Shown: positions 42,926-52,618, counted from the stretch's first letter. The stretch is DNA of 64,000 nucleotides from SHZI01 sp031409515 (GCA_031409515.1 JANNXJ010000016.1:124001-188000); one strand, 5' to 3'. The notes: generated from the sequence alone by a model not told the origin. Made by a program: numbers and translations.

Positions 42926-44428
42926 CTACAGCAGAAACATGACCGCCAGCAGGGCCGTGGTTGTCATGGTAACGGTGTAGGGCAAGGCCATCCAGACCAT
43001 CCCCCCATAGGAGAGACGGATCAGGGGGGCAAGCGCCGATGTGAGCAAAAACAGGAAAGCGGCCTGACCATTCGGGGTGGCGACGCTTGTTATGTTGGTA
43101 CCGGTGTTGATGGCCACGGCCAGCAGGTTGAACTGGTCCCGGGAAATGGCCCCCGCCAGCAGGGCGTTCTTGGCCTGGGTGATGTAGACAGTGCCGACGA
43201 ACACGTTGTCGCTGATGGCGGACAACAGCCCCGCCGCCACGAAGTACATCAGTACCTGCACCCGGCCCTCGAGCGTGAGGACCCAGTCAGTGAAGGGCAA
43301 AAACAGGGCCTGGTCCTGGATCACGGCAACGATGACAAAGAAAACCACGAGCAGTGCCGTGAACGGCAGTGCAGCCTCGAAGGCATGCCCTAGCCGCTGC
43401 TCCTCCACCACACCGTTCAGAGCTGTGGCGAGAATGATGATCAGCAACCCTATCAGGCCGACCTCGGCCAGATGAAAGCCCAGTGCGACGATCAGCAGGC
43501 AGGCGGCCAGACCCTGGACCACCAGGGCGCAACGGGATCCCAGGGTTCGGGACGCGTCGGCCTGTTGCTGGTGCTCCCGGAGTACCTCGCGCACCGCCGG
43601 ACTGAGCTCAGCTCCGTAACCGAACCAACGGGTGCTCTCCAGCAGGAAACAGGTGGTCAGTCCGACCACCAGGACTGGGAGGGAAACGGGAGCCACCCTC
43701 AGGAAAAACTCCGTAAACTGCCACCCGGCCTCCTTGCCGATCAGCAGGTTCTGGGGCTCACCAACCAGCGTGCACACGCCACCCAGCGCCGTCCCGACGG
43801 CCGCGTGCATCACAAGGCTGCGCAGGAACGCCCGGAACTGGTCCAGGTTCTGGCGATGGAGGTCAGGCACTGAACCGTCATCAATCCAGCCGTCACTGAC
43901 AGCATCCCGATGACCCGACGCCACGCGCTGGTAGATCCGGTAAAAGCCCTCAGCGACGGCAATCACCATGGCCGTCACGGTCAGGGCATCGAGAAAGGCC
44001 GAGAGGAAGGCCGCCGCCCCACAAAATAGCAGGGCCAGCAGACGTTTAGAGCGGACCCCAAGAAGGATCCGGCCGAAGACGTAGAGCAGCATGTCCCGCA
44101 GAAACCAGATGCCAGCGACAACAAAAATCAGCAGCAGAATCACCGGGAAGTTGTGCTCGGTCTCCCGGTAAACCGCGTCGGCGGAAGTGAGCCCAATGAC
44201 TACCGCTTCGACGGCCAGCAAACCACCCGGCTGCAGCGGATAGCACTTGAGGGCCATCGCCAGCGTAAAGATGAACTCAATGACCAGGAGCCAGCCGGCC
44301 ACGAACGGGCCAGCCATTAAGGCCACAAGCGGGTTGAGGACGAGAAACCCGATGATCGTCAGCTTGTACCAATCCGGCGCAGTGCCCAGAAAATTGGCAC
44401 TAAGGGCCTGGGGAATCGCGGCGTTCAT
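42926..44428 (-). CDS. nhaB: Na+/H+ antiporter NhaB
   Basis: The 500-residue membrane protein has about 12 spans and is close to the E. coli NhaB length (513). The opening NFLGTAPDWYKLTIIGFLVLNP, the block AAFLSAFLDALTVTAMVIAV and LVGEPQNLLIG are recognisable NhaB landmarks, and SDNVFVGTVYITQAKNA is the conserved SDN-type segment. It exchanges sodium for protons across the inner membrane and aids pH and salt homeostasis. Its ATG overlaps the dnaQ stop by four bases, so it is in the rnhA-dnaQ transcript; downstream there is a short gap before... the coding end, and the exopolysaccharide precursor operon begins 84 bases after its stop. Confidence 0.93.
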   Translation of the reverse strand: MNAAIPQALSANFLGTAPDWYKLTIIGFLVLNPLVALMAGPFVAGWLLVIEFIFTLAMALKCYPLQPGGLLAVEAVVIGLTSADAVYRETEHNFPVILLLIFVVAGIWFLRDMLLYVFGRILLGVRSKRLLALLFCGAAAFLSAFLDALTVTAMVIAVAEGFYRIYQRVASGHRDAVSDGWIDDGSVPDLHRQNLDQFRAFLRSLVMHAAVGTALGGVCTLVGEPQNLLIGKEAGWQFTEFFLRVAPVSLPVLVVGLTTCFLLESTRWFGYGAELSPAVREVLREHQQQADASRTLGSRCALVVQGLAACLLIVALGFHLAEVGLIGLLIIILATALNGVVEEQRLGHAFEAALPFTALLVVFFVIVAVIQDQALFLPFTDWVLTLEGRVQVLMYFVAAGLLSAISDNVFVGTVYITQAKNALLAGAISRDQFNLLAVAINTGTNITSVATPNGQAAFLFLLTSALAPLIRLSYGGMVWMALPYTVTMTTTALLAVMFLL

Positions 44429-45162
44429 CCAGGGACGGAGCCAAATTTTCGCCAGAGGGTTTTCCCGCCACTCTGCTTGTCGAGAAGGAGCAGGTGACGT
44501 TCATGCTCCTCGAGATCTTCAGCGGAGGCGTGGATAACGGGTAGCTGCAAGCCATCCCGCACCACGGGCCGGGTGGTGACCTCACGCACGGCAGTCTCCC
44601 CGGCGTTCGGGTCGAGAAGCAGCGTGGCCTGCCCGCCGGTCATGCTGAGGTACACATCCGTGAGGAGCTGGGCGTCCAGAAGCGCCCCATGGAACTCGCG
44701 GCCGGTGTTGTCCACCGCATAGCGCTTGCAGAGGGCGTCCAGGCTATTGCGCTGGCCGGGATGCAGCCGCCGCGCCAGGGCCAGCGTATCCAGGACCGTA
44801 CACAGGTCGGAGATCCGCCGGGGCTCCGCCCCCACTGATGCCGTAGCGAGCTGGGCCAGCTCAGCCTCCAGAAAGCGCAGGTCGAATCCTGCGTTGTGAA
44901 TGATCAGTTCAGCGCCGGCTACGAAGTCGAGAAACTCCTGGGCAACCTCCGTGAAGCGGGGCTTGCCGACGAGCATCTCCGCAGAGATGCCGTGCACCTC
45001 CTGCGCGCCAGGATCGATGTCCCGGTCAGGCTGAAGGTAGTGGTGAAGAGTGCGGTTGGTGCGACGCCGATTGATCAGCTCCACGCAGCCGAGCTCAATG
45101 ACGCGGTGGCCCTTCTCCACTTCAAGGCCTGTGGTCTCCGTGTCCAGCACGATCTGGCGCAT
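44425..45162 (-). CDS. dnaQ: DNA polymerase III epsilon subunit
   Basis: I start it at the ATG at 45162 (245 residues), because MRQIVLDTETTGLEVEKGHR matches the usual N-terminus; the extension to 45354 is the rnhA gene read in another frame. DTETTGL is exonuclease motif I, LIIHNAGFDLRFLE motif II and EFHGALLDAQLLTDVY motif III with the catalytic His and Asp. The C-terminal tail (about residues 185-245) binds the alpha subunit. It is the 3'-5' proofreading exonuclease of the replicase. It follows rnhA by four bases, on the same strand, whereas in E. coli the two genes are divergent. Confidence 0.95.
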   Translation of the reverse strand: MRQIVLDTETTGLEVEKGHRVIELGCVELINRRRTNRTLHHYLQPDRDIDPGAQEVHGISAEMLVGKPRFTEVAQEFLDFVAGAELIIHNAGFDLRFLEAELAQLATASVGAEPRRISDLCTVLDTLALARRLHPGQRNSLDALCKRYAVDNTGREFHGALLDAQLLTDVYLSMTGGQATLLLDPNAGETAVREVTTRPVVRDGLQLPVIHASAEDLEEHERHLLLLDKQSGGKTLWRKFGSVPG

Positions 45163-45166
45163 ATCC

Positions 45167-45664
45167 CTACCTCGATGTCGGCCAGCTGGAAGCAGGGCCG
45201 GATGACTCCGTGCTGGCGAGCAGTTCGTCCAGGCCACGATTGGCCAGGGCATCCGCACGCTCGTTCTCTGGGTGCCCCGAATGACCCTTGACCCAGCGCC
45301 ACTCAACCTGGTGACGGGCGGCTGCGACCTCCAGACGGCGCCAGAGATCCTCATTCTTCACCGGCTTCCGTGCGGCTGTCCGCCAGCCTGATGCCTTCCA
45401 CTTGGGCAGCCACTCCAGAATCCCCTTTCTGAGGTACTCCGAGTCCGTATAGACAGTGGCACTGCAGCCGCGGGTCAGAGCTTCCAGACCCTCGATAGCG
45501 GCCATGAGCTCCATGCGGTTATTGGTGGTCAAAATGGCGCCACCGCAGATCTCCCGCTCCCTGCCCAGCCCACCCGAACCAGCCGCTCGCAGGAGGACTC
45601 CCCACCCCCCCGGGCCGGGATTACCCCGGCAGGCACCATCGGTATACAGCTCCACATCACTCAT
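45167..45664 (-). CDS. rnhA: Ribonuclease HI
   Basis: Start at the ATG at 45664 gives 165 residues (155 in E. coli). YTDGACRGNPGPGGWG contains the first catalytic Asp, NNRMELMAAIEGLEAL the Glu, VYTDSEYLRKGI the second Asp, VKGHSGHPENERADALA the His loop and the last Asp. It degrades RNA in RNA-DNA hybrids. Its ATG overlaps the methyltransferase stop by four bases, and dnaQ follows, so the three form a tight operon. About 13 extra residues at the C-terminus are Ser/Pro-rich and look disordered. Confidence 0.96.
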   Translation of the reverse strand: MSDVELYTDGACRGNPGPGGWGVLLRAAGSGGLGREREICGGAILTTNNRMELMAAIEGLEALTRGCSATVYTDSEYLRKGILEWLPKWKASGWRTAARKPVKNEDLWRRLEVAAARHQVEWRWVKGHSGHPENERADALANRGLDELLASTESSGPASSWPTSR

Positions 45665-46440
45665 GCGGCGTTCCGCGTCGTGGGGTTGACCAGACCGCCT
45701 ACCAGTTGCGCGCGACGACGGCGAAAGCTGGGCCGCAGCCGCGTGACCGTGAAGACTTCCTTGCGGGCCACCAGCAGATAACAGCTGGCCAGGGGATGCC
45801 AGCTGCGGTGACGGACGGTCGGCGGGGGCCACTGGCCACCCGCATCCCCGGCAGAAGCTGACGGCGCCCCGGGGGGCCTTTCTCCACCCGGTTCCGGGTG
45901 CTGATTCACCTGGGGCACGCGATAGACGGGCGCGACAAAGTGGAAGAAGCGTGCGGGCCGCACCTGGTAGTCAAGGAGGTGCAGCCAGTCCCGCAAGCGG
46001 GACTCAGGCACCATCCGCTTGCCACCGATGGGGAAACGTCGTCGGGACAGGTAGTGCCGGACCCCCCACCACCCCCAGGGATTGAAGCCTGCCAGTACCA
46101 CCTGGCCGTCAGGCCTGAGTACCCGGTCCACTTCCCGCAGCACGCCGTGGGGGTCCTCGGTGGTCTCCAGCAAGTGCGGAAGGAAGACGGCGTCAATTGA
46201 GTCTGTAGCCACTGCAAGGTCTTCGGGGGCACTCACGAAGTCAACACCAGGACCCCGTCTCGCTGCGACTACCGCGTAGCGACGGGTCCTGGCATAACGG
46301 CGGAACAGGGCCGGATCGCCCCAGGAGCCAATCTGCAGAAACTGATCGCCAAAAATGTTCTCGAACGCGCCGGCGACCTGACGAGACTCCTCGCTGAGCA
46401 AGGCGCTCCCAGTCCCTGTCTCAAGCCATTCAGAAACCAT
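45661..46440 (-). CDS. SAM-dependent methyltransferase (YafS-like)
   Basis: The 259-residue protein has a class I methyltransferase core with a weakened glycine motif. LPHLLETTEDPHGVLREVDRV followed by LRPDGQVVLAGFNPWGWWGV is the motif III/post region characteristic of the YafS group next to rnhA in gammaproteobacteria. LRDWLHLLDYQVRPARFF is the usual C-terminal segment. The substrate is unknown. It is the first gene of the methyltransferase-rnhA-dnaQ-nhaB run and is divergent from fabI across 74 bases. Confidence 0.82.
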   Translation of the reverse strand: MVSEWLETGTGSALLSEESRQVAGAFENIFGDQFLQIGSWGDPALFRRYARTRRYAVVAARRGPGVDFVSAPEDLAVATDSIDAVFLPHLLETTEDPHGVLREVDRVLRPDGQVVLAGFNPWGWWGVRHYLSRRRFPIGGKRMVPESRLRDWLHLLDYQVRPARFFHFVAPVYRVPQVNQHPEPGGERPPGAPSASAGDAGGQWPPPTVRHRSWHPLASCYLLVARKEVFTVTRLRPSFRRRRAQLVGGLVNPTTRNAA

Positions 46441-46514
46441 GCCTCTATATTAGCCCAGGCCAGCGGGGGACCTTACAATACCGCCCTTGGCATTTCGCAG
46501 ATGGTGAGGCGCTT

Positions 46515-47291
46515 ATGGGTTTTCTTGCGGGTAAACGCGCGCTGATCGTTGGAGTGGCCAGCGAACGATCCATCGCCTGGGGGATAGCGCAGGCCATGGC
46601 CCGGGAAGGTGCCAGTCTCGCGTTTACCTACCAGACGGAGAGGCTGGGTGAGCGGGTTCGGGACATGGCGGCACAGACAGGCTCGTCGATCTGCCTGCCA
46701 CTGGACGTCGCCAGGGACGATGACATCCAGGGGATGTACACGGTTCTGGCCGGCAAGTGGAACACCGTGGACATCATTGTGCATTCGGTCGCTTTCGCCC
46801 CTCGGGAGCAACTGGCTGGCAGTTACCTGGATTCCGTCACGCGGGAGGGTTTCCAGATTGCCCACGACATCAGCAGCTATAGCTTTGCAGCCCTCGCCAA
46901 GTACGGGAGACAGCTGCTCTCACCCTCCTCCGCGCTCCTGACCCTGAGCTATCTGGGCGCCGTGCGCTCAATTCCGAATTACAACGTCATGGGACCGGCA
47001 AAAGCCAGCCTGGAGGCCAACGTGCGCTTCATGGCGGCAGAACTGGGAGCAACGGGAACGAGGGTGAATGCCATTTCTGCCGGGCCCATCAAGACGCTGG
47101 CAGCGGCGGGCATCGGCGGCTTCCGTGCCATGCTCCAGCAGGTTGCCACGACGACGCCTATTCGTCGCAACGTCACGATTGAAGACGTCGGCAACGCAGC
47201 GGCTTTCCTTTGTTCGGATCTGGCTGCCGGCATTACCGGCGAGATCCTCTACGTGGACGGCGGCTACAGCCGGGTCGGAATGAGCCTCTAG
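46515..47291 (+). CDS. fabI: Enoyl-ACP reductase (NADH)
   Basis: The 258-residue SDR-fold protein has the FabI-specific opening GKRALIVGVASERSIAWGIA rather than the classical TGGxxGIG. FTYQTERLGERV, VHSVAFAPREQL, TLSYLGAVRSIPNYNVMGPAKASLE with the Tyr-x6-Lys active site, and RVNAISAGPIKTLAAAGI follow in order. It reduces the trans-2-enoyl-ACP in the last step of each fatty-acid elongation cycle and is the triclosan target in enzymes of this type. Its TAG stop shares a CTAG with the stop of the convergent ppiD gene. Confidence 0.96.
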   Translation: MGFLAGKRALIVGVASERSIAWGIAQAMAREGASLAFTYQTERLGERVRDMAAQTGSSICLPLDVARDDDIQGMYTVLAGKWNTVDIIVHSVAFAPREQLAGSYLDSVTREGFQIAHDISSYSFAALAKYGRQLLSPSSALLTLSYLGAVRSIPNYNVMGPAKASLEANVRFMAAELGATGTRVNAISAGPIKTLAAAGIGGFRAMLQQVATTTPIRRNVTIEDVGNAAAFLCSDLAAGITGEILYVDGGYSRVGMSL

Positions 47292-49240
47292 AGGGCTTCT
47301 GCCTCATCGGCCTTGAAGAGGTCAGGGGCTACAACCACGTCGGCGGCTTCGCGCAACTGGGCAGCCAGAGCCTCGGTTTCTCCAACGGCAACCCGCTGGG
47401 CCAGTGCCACCTGCCGCTGATCGCGCTGCTCCTGGGGAATGCGCTGCGGCTCACCGGGAACTACAGACCTCAGCTCAAACACCGCGTAACCACCGTTACC
47501 GAGACTGACTCCCTGAGTGACGGGGCGGGCAACTTCGAGGCCGCCGGCCCCGCCGGCGGCCTGGGCTACTGGCTTGGGAGCCCGAAACACAGCGGCGAGA
47601 AGCTCTGGCGGCACAGTCGGCGTACGGCGGGTCAGCGGCCCCGCCTCGGTCAGCCTGCCACCGGTGGCGCTAAGCACGGCAGAAAGGTCCTCACCTGCCT
47701 GAACCCTGCGCAAAACAGCCTCGCCGCGGCTCTTGGCCGCAGCTGTGGCCCGCAGGGTACGCAAGCGTTCCACAATTTCTCCACGAATCTCACTCAGCGA
47801 CCTTGGTCCAGGCTTCTTGTAATCGACCACGCGGGCCACCACGGCCCGGGTGTCATCCAGCTCGATCAATGGTGTGTTTTCACTGCCATCCAGCACCCCG
47901 GGAGAAAACACCGCGCTGCTAAGGTTGGCGTCGCTGCCAAATGGGCCCCCGTTGGTCCGGGTAAACCCCTCATAACGGGCAATCTTCAGCCCCGTGTCCT
48001 TGGCGGCAAGGTCGAGGGACGTGGGATTCTCCAGCGCCAAGTCGTCCAGGCGCTCGGCAAGCGCATAGAACTCGTCCTGTGCCTTCTGCTTGCGAAGTTC
48101 ATCTGTCAGCTGCCCGCGCACCTCCTCAAAAGTGCGCTCCGTGCCGGGCCGTAGTTCGTCGAAGCGGATGATGTGGTAACCGAACTCGGTCTTCACGGGC
48201 GCGGAAGTCTGACCCAGATTGAGTGCGAACAGCGCCTTCTCGAAGGGCTCCACGTAGCTTCCCTGGCCCGCAAAGCCCAGGTCGCCCCCCCGACTGGCAG
48301 AGCCAGAATCAGTTGAGTACTGACTCGCCAGCGCCGCAAAATCGCCGCCCTTGGCCAGCTTGCCAGCGACTTCGTCGGCCAGCGCCTTGGCTTCTGCATC
48401 GGAACGGCCGGCATCAACGGCGACGAGAATATGGCGCGCCCGGCGCTCCTCGGCCGAGCGGAACCGGGTGGGATCAGCCTCATACGCCTCCCGAAGAGCC
48501 GCCTCATCCGGCGTGTAATCCTTCGCGAGGTCGGACAGCGCCACCTCGATGTACTCGATGTTGGCGCTCTCGACCGACTGAAACTGACTAGCGTTGGCGG
48601 CATAGTAAGACTGCACATCCGCATCGCTGACTTCGATTCCTGCACCGAGCTCCCGGGGATCAAAGATCACGTAGGCAACGTCGCGACGTTCCTGGTCCAA
48701 AGCGATGAGTCGTCTGAACTCCGCCGGAGTGAAGAATGAACTCTCCACGAGGCCGTCCTGCAGCTGACGCACTGCCAGAAGAGCCTGTTGCTCCTTCTCG
48801 AATGCCGTCGGACTGATGCCCTCGGTCGCCAGCGTGGCGTCATAGGCAGCCTTCGAGAACTGGCCGCTGACCTGAAAAACCGGGAGGCTCCGCAGATGTT
48901 CGATCACCTGCGCACTGCTGACGCGGAAGCCGGCGTCCCGGACGTACTGCGTAACGACCCGGTTCAGCACCAGGCCATCGAGGGCCTGGCGCTTCAGCTG
49001 CTCCTGGGCTTCGGGGGGCAGGTCATTCTTGAGGGCCTGCTGTTCGGCCACGAGACGATTCTGGTAGACCCGCTGGAAATCGACATTGGGAATGTCCTCA
49101 CCGTTGACCCGCGCGGCGAAGCTGGATCCGGTGACCGAAAAATCACTGCTGACGAAGGTCAGGGCCAGGGGCACGCCAATGAGCACCAGCACTCCGACTG
49201 CTACCCAGCCCTTAAGTTTCTCCCGGATCTTCTCAAACAT
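47288..49240 (-). CDS. ppiD: Periplasmic folding chaperone/isomerase PpiD
   Basis: The 650-residue protein (623 in E. coli) has an N-terminal inner-membrane anchor at about residues 13-32, then a SurA-like chaperone N-domain. A parvulin-type domain at about residues 265-365 includes RRARHILVAVDAGRSDAEA, GGDLGFAGQGSYVEPFEKAL and KTEFGYHIIRFDELRPG. PpiD assists folding of proteins emerging from the Sec translocon. The position downstream of lon-hupB matches E. coli. Two tRNA genes lie between hupB and ppiD here. Its stop overlaps fabI. Confidence 0.94.
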   Translation of the reverse strand: MFEKIREKLKGWVAVGVLVLIGVPLALTFVSSDFSVTGSSFAARVNGEDIPNVDFQRVYQNRLVAEQQALKNDLPPEAQEQLKRQALDGLVLNRVVTQYVRDAGFRVSSAQVIEHLRSLPVFQVSGQFSKAAYDATLATEGISPTAFEKEQQALLAVRQLQDGLVESSFFTPAEFRRLIALDQERRDVAYVIFDPRELGAGIEVSDADVQSYYAANASQFQSVESANIEYIEVALSDLAKDYTPDEAALREAYEADPTRFRSAEERRARHILVAVDAGRSDAEAKALADEVAGKLAKGGDFAALASQYSTDSGSASRGGDLGFAGQGSYVEPFEKALFALNLGQTSAPVKTEFGYHIIRFDELRPGTERTFEEVRGQLTDELRKQKAQDEFYALAERLDDLALENPTSLDLAAKDTGLKIARYEGFTRTNGGPFGSDANLSSAVFSPGVLDGSENTPLIELDDTRAVVARVVDYKKPGPRSLSEIRGEIVERLRTLRATAAAKSRGEAVLRRVQAGEDLSAVLSATGGRLTEAGPLTRRTPTVPPELLAAVFRAPKPVAQAAGGAGGLEVARPVTQGVSLGNGGYAVFELRSVVPGEPQRIPQEQRDQRQVALAQRVAVGETEALAAQLREAADVVVAPDLFKADEAEAL

Positions 49241-49277
49241 AGATTTTGGCGCTCGTGAACGCTAGCGCTGACGTTGC

Positions 49278-49354
49278 TGGCGGAGTGGACGGGACTCGAA
49301 CCCGCGACCCCCGGCGTGACAGGCCGGTATTCTAACCAACTGAACTACCACTCC
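49278..49354 (-). tRNA. tRNA-Asp (GTC)
   Basis: Reverse-complement reading gives a full cloverleaf: acceptor GGAGTGG/CCACTCC, D-arm with AGTTGGTTAG, anticodon loop CTGTCAC with GTC, T-loop TTCGAGT and an encoded CCA end. It is 77 bases long, between tRNA-Val and ppiD. Confidence 0.97.
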
Positions 49355-49443
49355 ACTCTTGAAACACGTTCTCTTTCGCGGTCACATCATTGCAGTCACG
49401 TCATCAAGGTTCAGAAGGTTCTGGAACCAACCCGGTGCGGCAC

Positions 49444-49519
49444 TGGTGGGTGCTGAGGGGCTCGAACCCCCGACCTTCGCCTTGTAAGGGCGACGCTCTT
49501 CCAGCTGAGCTAAGCACCC
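49444..49519 (-). tRNA. tRNA-Val (TAC)
   Basis: Acceptor GGGTGCT/AGCACCC, D-arm TAGCTCAGCTGG, anticodon loop CTTACAA (TAC), T-loop TTCGAGC and encoded CCA; 76 bases. It sits downstream of hupB and upstream of tRNA-Asp on the same strand. Confidence 0.97.
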
Positions 49520-49637
49520 CGATACGCCTGTCGCCCACCTAAAGGATGAAACGTTAGCGCCCCGTACCAGCAACCGTGTGCCAGGACGGGGCGCCTTGTA
49601 CTCATCCGCCTTCAGTCAGCGCTCCAGAGCAGACCCC

Positions 49638-49910
49638 CTAGTTTACGGCATCCTTCAGAGCCTTCCCAGCCTTAAAGCCAGGAACCTTGCTGGCCGCAAT
49701 CTGGATTGTCTCCCCGGTACGGGGATTCCGGCCCTGGCGAGCGGCCCGACTCTTCACCGTAAAGGTCCCGAAACCCACCAGCGAGACGTCGTTGCCGGAC
49801 TTCAAAGCCTTGGTAACCGCACCGATTACTGCGTCCACGGCTCGCGTGGCATCGGCCTTTGACAGGCCCGCATCATCAGCAACCACTTCAATCAAGTCAC
49901 CCTTATTCAT
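49638..49910 (-). CDS. hupB: DNA-binding protein HU-beta
   Basis: The 90-residue protein is a standard HU: MNKGDLIEVVADDAGLSK, then VGFGTFTVKSRAARQGRNPR, which holds the DNA-intercalating arm with its RNPxTG turn, and a Lys-rich end. HU wraps and bends DNA as a dimer. I prefer the second of two in-frame ATGs (49910) because an AAGG ribosome binding site stands seven bases before it, whereas the first ATG (49916) is almost on top of that site. It follows lon as in E. coli but has its own promoter. Confidence 0.96.
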   Translation of the reverse strand: MNKGDLIEVVADDAGLSKADATRAVDAVIGAVTKALKSGNDVSLVGFGTFTVKSRAARQGRNPRTGETIQIAASKVPGFKAGKALKDAVN

Positions 49911-50109
49911 CAACATACCTTCAGAATTAAATCGAGTTACTCACTCGTCACTGGTTTCACCAATATTCCGCTCAGGCACCGATGGAGTTCCTGCTTGACA
50001 CGTAACGGGGCTCTATCGGGTCTGGTTCGGTCTGGTGTTTTCAGTGACGTCCCCTAAATCCGGTGACGGTCGCTGCTAGAAAAGCCGCAGCCAGATGCTA
50101 GTCGAAAAC

Positions 50110-50139
50110 CTTATACCAAGGGGGAAAAACGGCTGTCAA
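50110..50139 (-). promoter_or_regulatory. Sigma-70 promoter of hupB
   Basis: A perfect TTGACA (50139-50134) and TATAAG (50115-50110) separated by 18 bases on the minus strand. Transcription would start near 50103, giving a leader of about 190 bases before hupB. It is the clearest promoter in the window. Confidence 0.75.
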
Positions 50140-50200
50140 CCGGGCAAGCTTGCCTACCGGTGCCATTTTCGCAGCAATGGCCCGACAATGCGCGGCTATT

Positions 50201-52618
50201 CTAGTGGGCTCTTACGCCGGTGTCAGACGATTCTGCAGGGGTCTTTTGCGCGTCGTCGCCAGCCAGCGGCCGATCTACAGGCTTGGGAACCGGCATATTC
50301 TGCAGCGTCAGCTGCAAGACCTCATCGATCCACCGGACAGGAACAATACGGATCTTGTCCTTGATGTTCTTCGGAATATCTACCAGGTCCTTTTCGTTGT
50401 CCCGGGGAATCAGGACTGTCGCGATACCGCCACGGTGGGCGGCAAGCAGTTTCTCCTTGAGCCCCCCGATCGGCAAGACCTCGCCCCGGAGCGTAATCTC
50501 TCCCGTCATCGCCACATCGCACCGGACGGGAATACCGGTCAGCGCCGAAACCAGGGCGGTGCACATGCCGATACCCGCACTCGGTCCATCCTTTGGGGTG
50601 GCCCCCTCGGGCATATGGATGTGGATATCAAGCTTCTGGTGGAAGTCCTCATCGATGCCCAGCAGGGCCGCCCGGCTGCGAACCACAGTGGTGGCGGCCA
50701 GAATGGACTCCCGCATAACCTCGCCGAGCTGGCCGGTATTGATCAGTTTGCCCTTGCCCGGCACCACAGCAGCTTCGATCGTGAGCAGTTCACCGCCGAC
50801 TTCGGTCCACGCGAGGCCAGTTACCTGACCAACCTGATTGGCTTCCTCAGCACGACCGTAGCGATAGCGGCGAACCCCGAGGTACTTGTCGAGACCCTTG
50901 GGAACGACATGCGTAGCTTTCGTCTCCGGCTTTAGCAAGTGCTGCTTCACAACCTTTCTGCAAATCTTCGCCAGTTCCCGTTCCAGATTACGAACACCGG
51001 ATTCCCGGGTGTAGTAACGGATGATGTCCCGAACCACGGAGTCTGATATGGATATCTCGCCACCCCGCAGGCCATTCGCCTTGACCTGTTTCGGCTTCAG
51101 ATAGTTGCGCGCAATGTTGAGCTTCTCATCCTCCGTATAGCCGGGAATGCGAATGACCTCCATGCGATCCAGCAGCGGTGCTGGAATGTTCAGTGTATTG
51201 GCGGTACAGACGAACATCACCTCAGAGAGATCGAAGTCAACCTCAAGGTAGTGATCGCTGAAGCTCGTGTTCTGCTCCGGGTCCAGAACCTCCAGCAGCG
51301 CGGAGGAAGGATCGCCACGAAAATCAGTGGACATCTTGTCCACTTCGTCCAGGAGAAACAGGGGATTTCGCACGCCCGTCTTGGACAAATTCTGGATGAT
51401 CTTGCCGGGCATCGAGCCAATGTAGGTGCGGCGATGACCGCGAATCTCCGCCTCGTCACGGACCCCACCCAGGGACATCCGGACAAACTTGCGATTGGTA
51501 GCCCGGGCGATGCTCTGCCCCAGGGATGTTTTGCCAACACCCGGCGGCCCCACCAGGCAAAGTATCGGACCCTTGAGCTTCTTGACGCGCTGCTGGACCG
51601 CCAGGTACTCCAGGATGCGTTCCTTGACCTTGTCCAGGCCGAAATGGTCCTTCTCAAGGACCTGCTCAGCCTCACCCAACGCCTGGTTGACGCGGGTCCG
51701 CTTCTTCCACGGCGCCTTCAGCAGCCAGTCCACATAGTTGCGCACTACAGTGGCCTCAGCTGACATGGGCGACATCAGCTTGAGTTTGTTCAGTTCGGCC
51801 GTAGCCTTGTCCCTGGCCTCCTGGGGCATACCGGCGCGAGCGACGCGCTGCTCCAGTTCGGCGATCTCGTTCGGGGCATCGTCCATGTCCCCGAGTTCCT
51901 TCTGAATGGCCTTCATCTGCTCATTCAGGTAGTACTCGCGCTGACTCTTCTCCATCTGCTGCTTGACGCGCCCGCGGATCCGCTTCTCGATCTGCAGCAT
52001 GTCGACTTCGGTCTCGATAAGCGTCATCACGTGCTCGATGCGCTCGCGAACAGCCAGGATCTCAAGGACCTTCTGCTTCTGGTCAAGCTTCAGGGCCATG
52101 TGGGCTGCAACGGTATCGGCGAGACGTCCCGGCTGATCGATACCGGCAAGCGAGGTCAGTATCTCGGGGGGCACCTTGCGATTCAGTTTGACGTAGTTTT
52201 CGAACTGGGAAATCAGTGAGCGCTTCAGGACTTCAGCTTCCCGGGTCGTAACGTCCAGCTGATCCTCTACCAGCGTGATATCCGCGGAAAAGAACTCAGC
52301 ACCACGCGTCTTGGTCAGATTGGCCCTGGTACCACCCTCAACAAGCACCTTAACGGTGCCATCAGGCAGCTTCAGCAACTGGAGAATCGTCGCGAGAGTC
52401 CCGACGCCGTAGATATCCTCCAGGGCAGGTTCATCCACGTCGGCCTGTTTCTGGGCTACCAGCAGGATCTGCTTCCCGGCCTGCATCGCTTCATCCAGCG
52501 CCTGAATTGAGCGCGCCCGACCCACAAAGAGGGGTATGACCATGTGCGGGTAAACGACCACATCCCGCAACGGCAGGATGGGTATATTCAGGCGGTGCTG
52601 CAGATCGCTATCAGACAT
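50201..52618 (-). CDS. lon: ATP-dependent protease Lon
   Basis: The 805-residue protein is the normal LonA size (784 in E. coli). The N-domain starts NIPILPLRDVVVYPHMVIPL, the AAA+ module carries Walker A GPPGVGKTSLGQ (about residue 355) and LFLLDEVDKM as Walker B, and the peptidase domain has PEGATPKDGPSAGIGM with the catalytic Ser and GGLKEKLLAAHRGG with the catalytic Lys. It degrades misfolded and regulatory proteins in the cytoplasm. It lies between clpX and hupB. I see no convincing heat-shock promoter in the 122-base gap before it. Confidence 0.97.
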   Translation of the reverse strand: MSDSDLQHRLNIPILPLRDVVVYPHMVIPLFVGRARSIQALDEAMQAGKQILLVAQKQADVDEPALEDIYGVGTLATILQLLKLPDGTVKVLVEGGTRANLTKTRGAEFFSADITLVEDQLDVTTREAEVLKRSLISQFENYVKLNRKVPPEILTSLAGIDQPGRLADTVAAHMALKLDQKQKVLEILAVRERIEHVMTLIETEVDMLQIEKRIRGRVKQQMEKSQREYYLNEQMKAIQKELGDMDDAPNEIAELEQRVARAGMPQEARDKATAELNKLKLMSPMSAEATVVRNYVDWLLKAPWKKRTRVNQALGEAEQVLEKDHFGLDKVKERILEYLAVQQRVKKLKGPILCLVGPPGVGKTSLGQSIARATNRKFVRMSLGGVRDEAEIRGHRRTYIGSMPGKIIQNLSKTGVRNPLFLLDEVDKMSTDFRGDPSSALLEVLDPEQNTSFSDHYLEVDFDLSEVMFVCTANTLNIPAPLLDRMEVIRIPGYTEDEKLNIARNYLKPKQVKANGLRGGEISISDSVVRDIIRYYTRESGVRNLERELAKICRKVVKQHLLKPETKATHVVPKGLDKYLGVRRYRYGRAEEANQVGQVTGLAWTEVGGELLTIEAAVVPGKGKLINTGQLGEVMRESILAATTVVRSRAALLGIDEDFHQKLDIHIHMPEGATPKDGPSAGIGMCTALVSALTGIPVRCDVAMTGEITLRGEVLPIGGLKEKLLAAHRGGIATVLIPRDNEKDLVDIPKNIKDKIRIVPVRWIDEVLQLTLQNMPVPKPVDRPLAGDDAQKTPAESSDTGVRAH

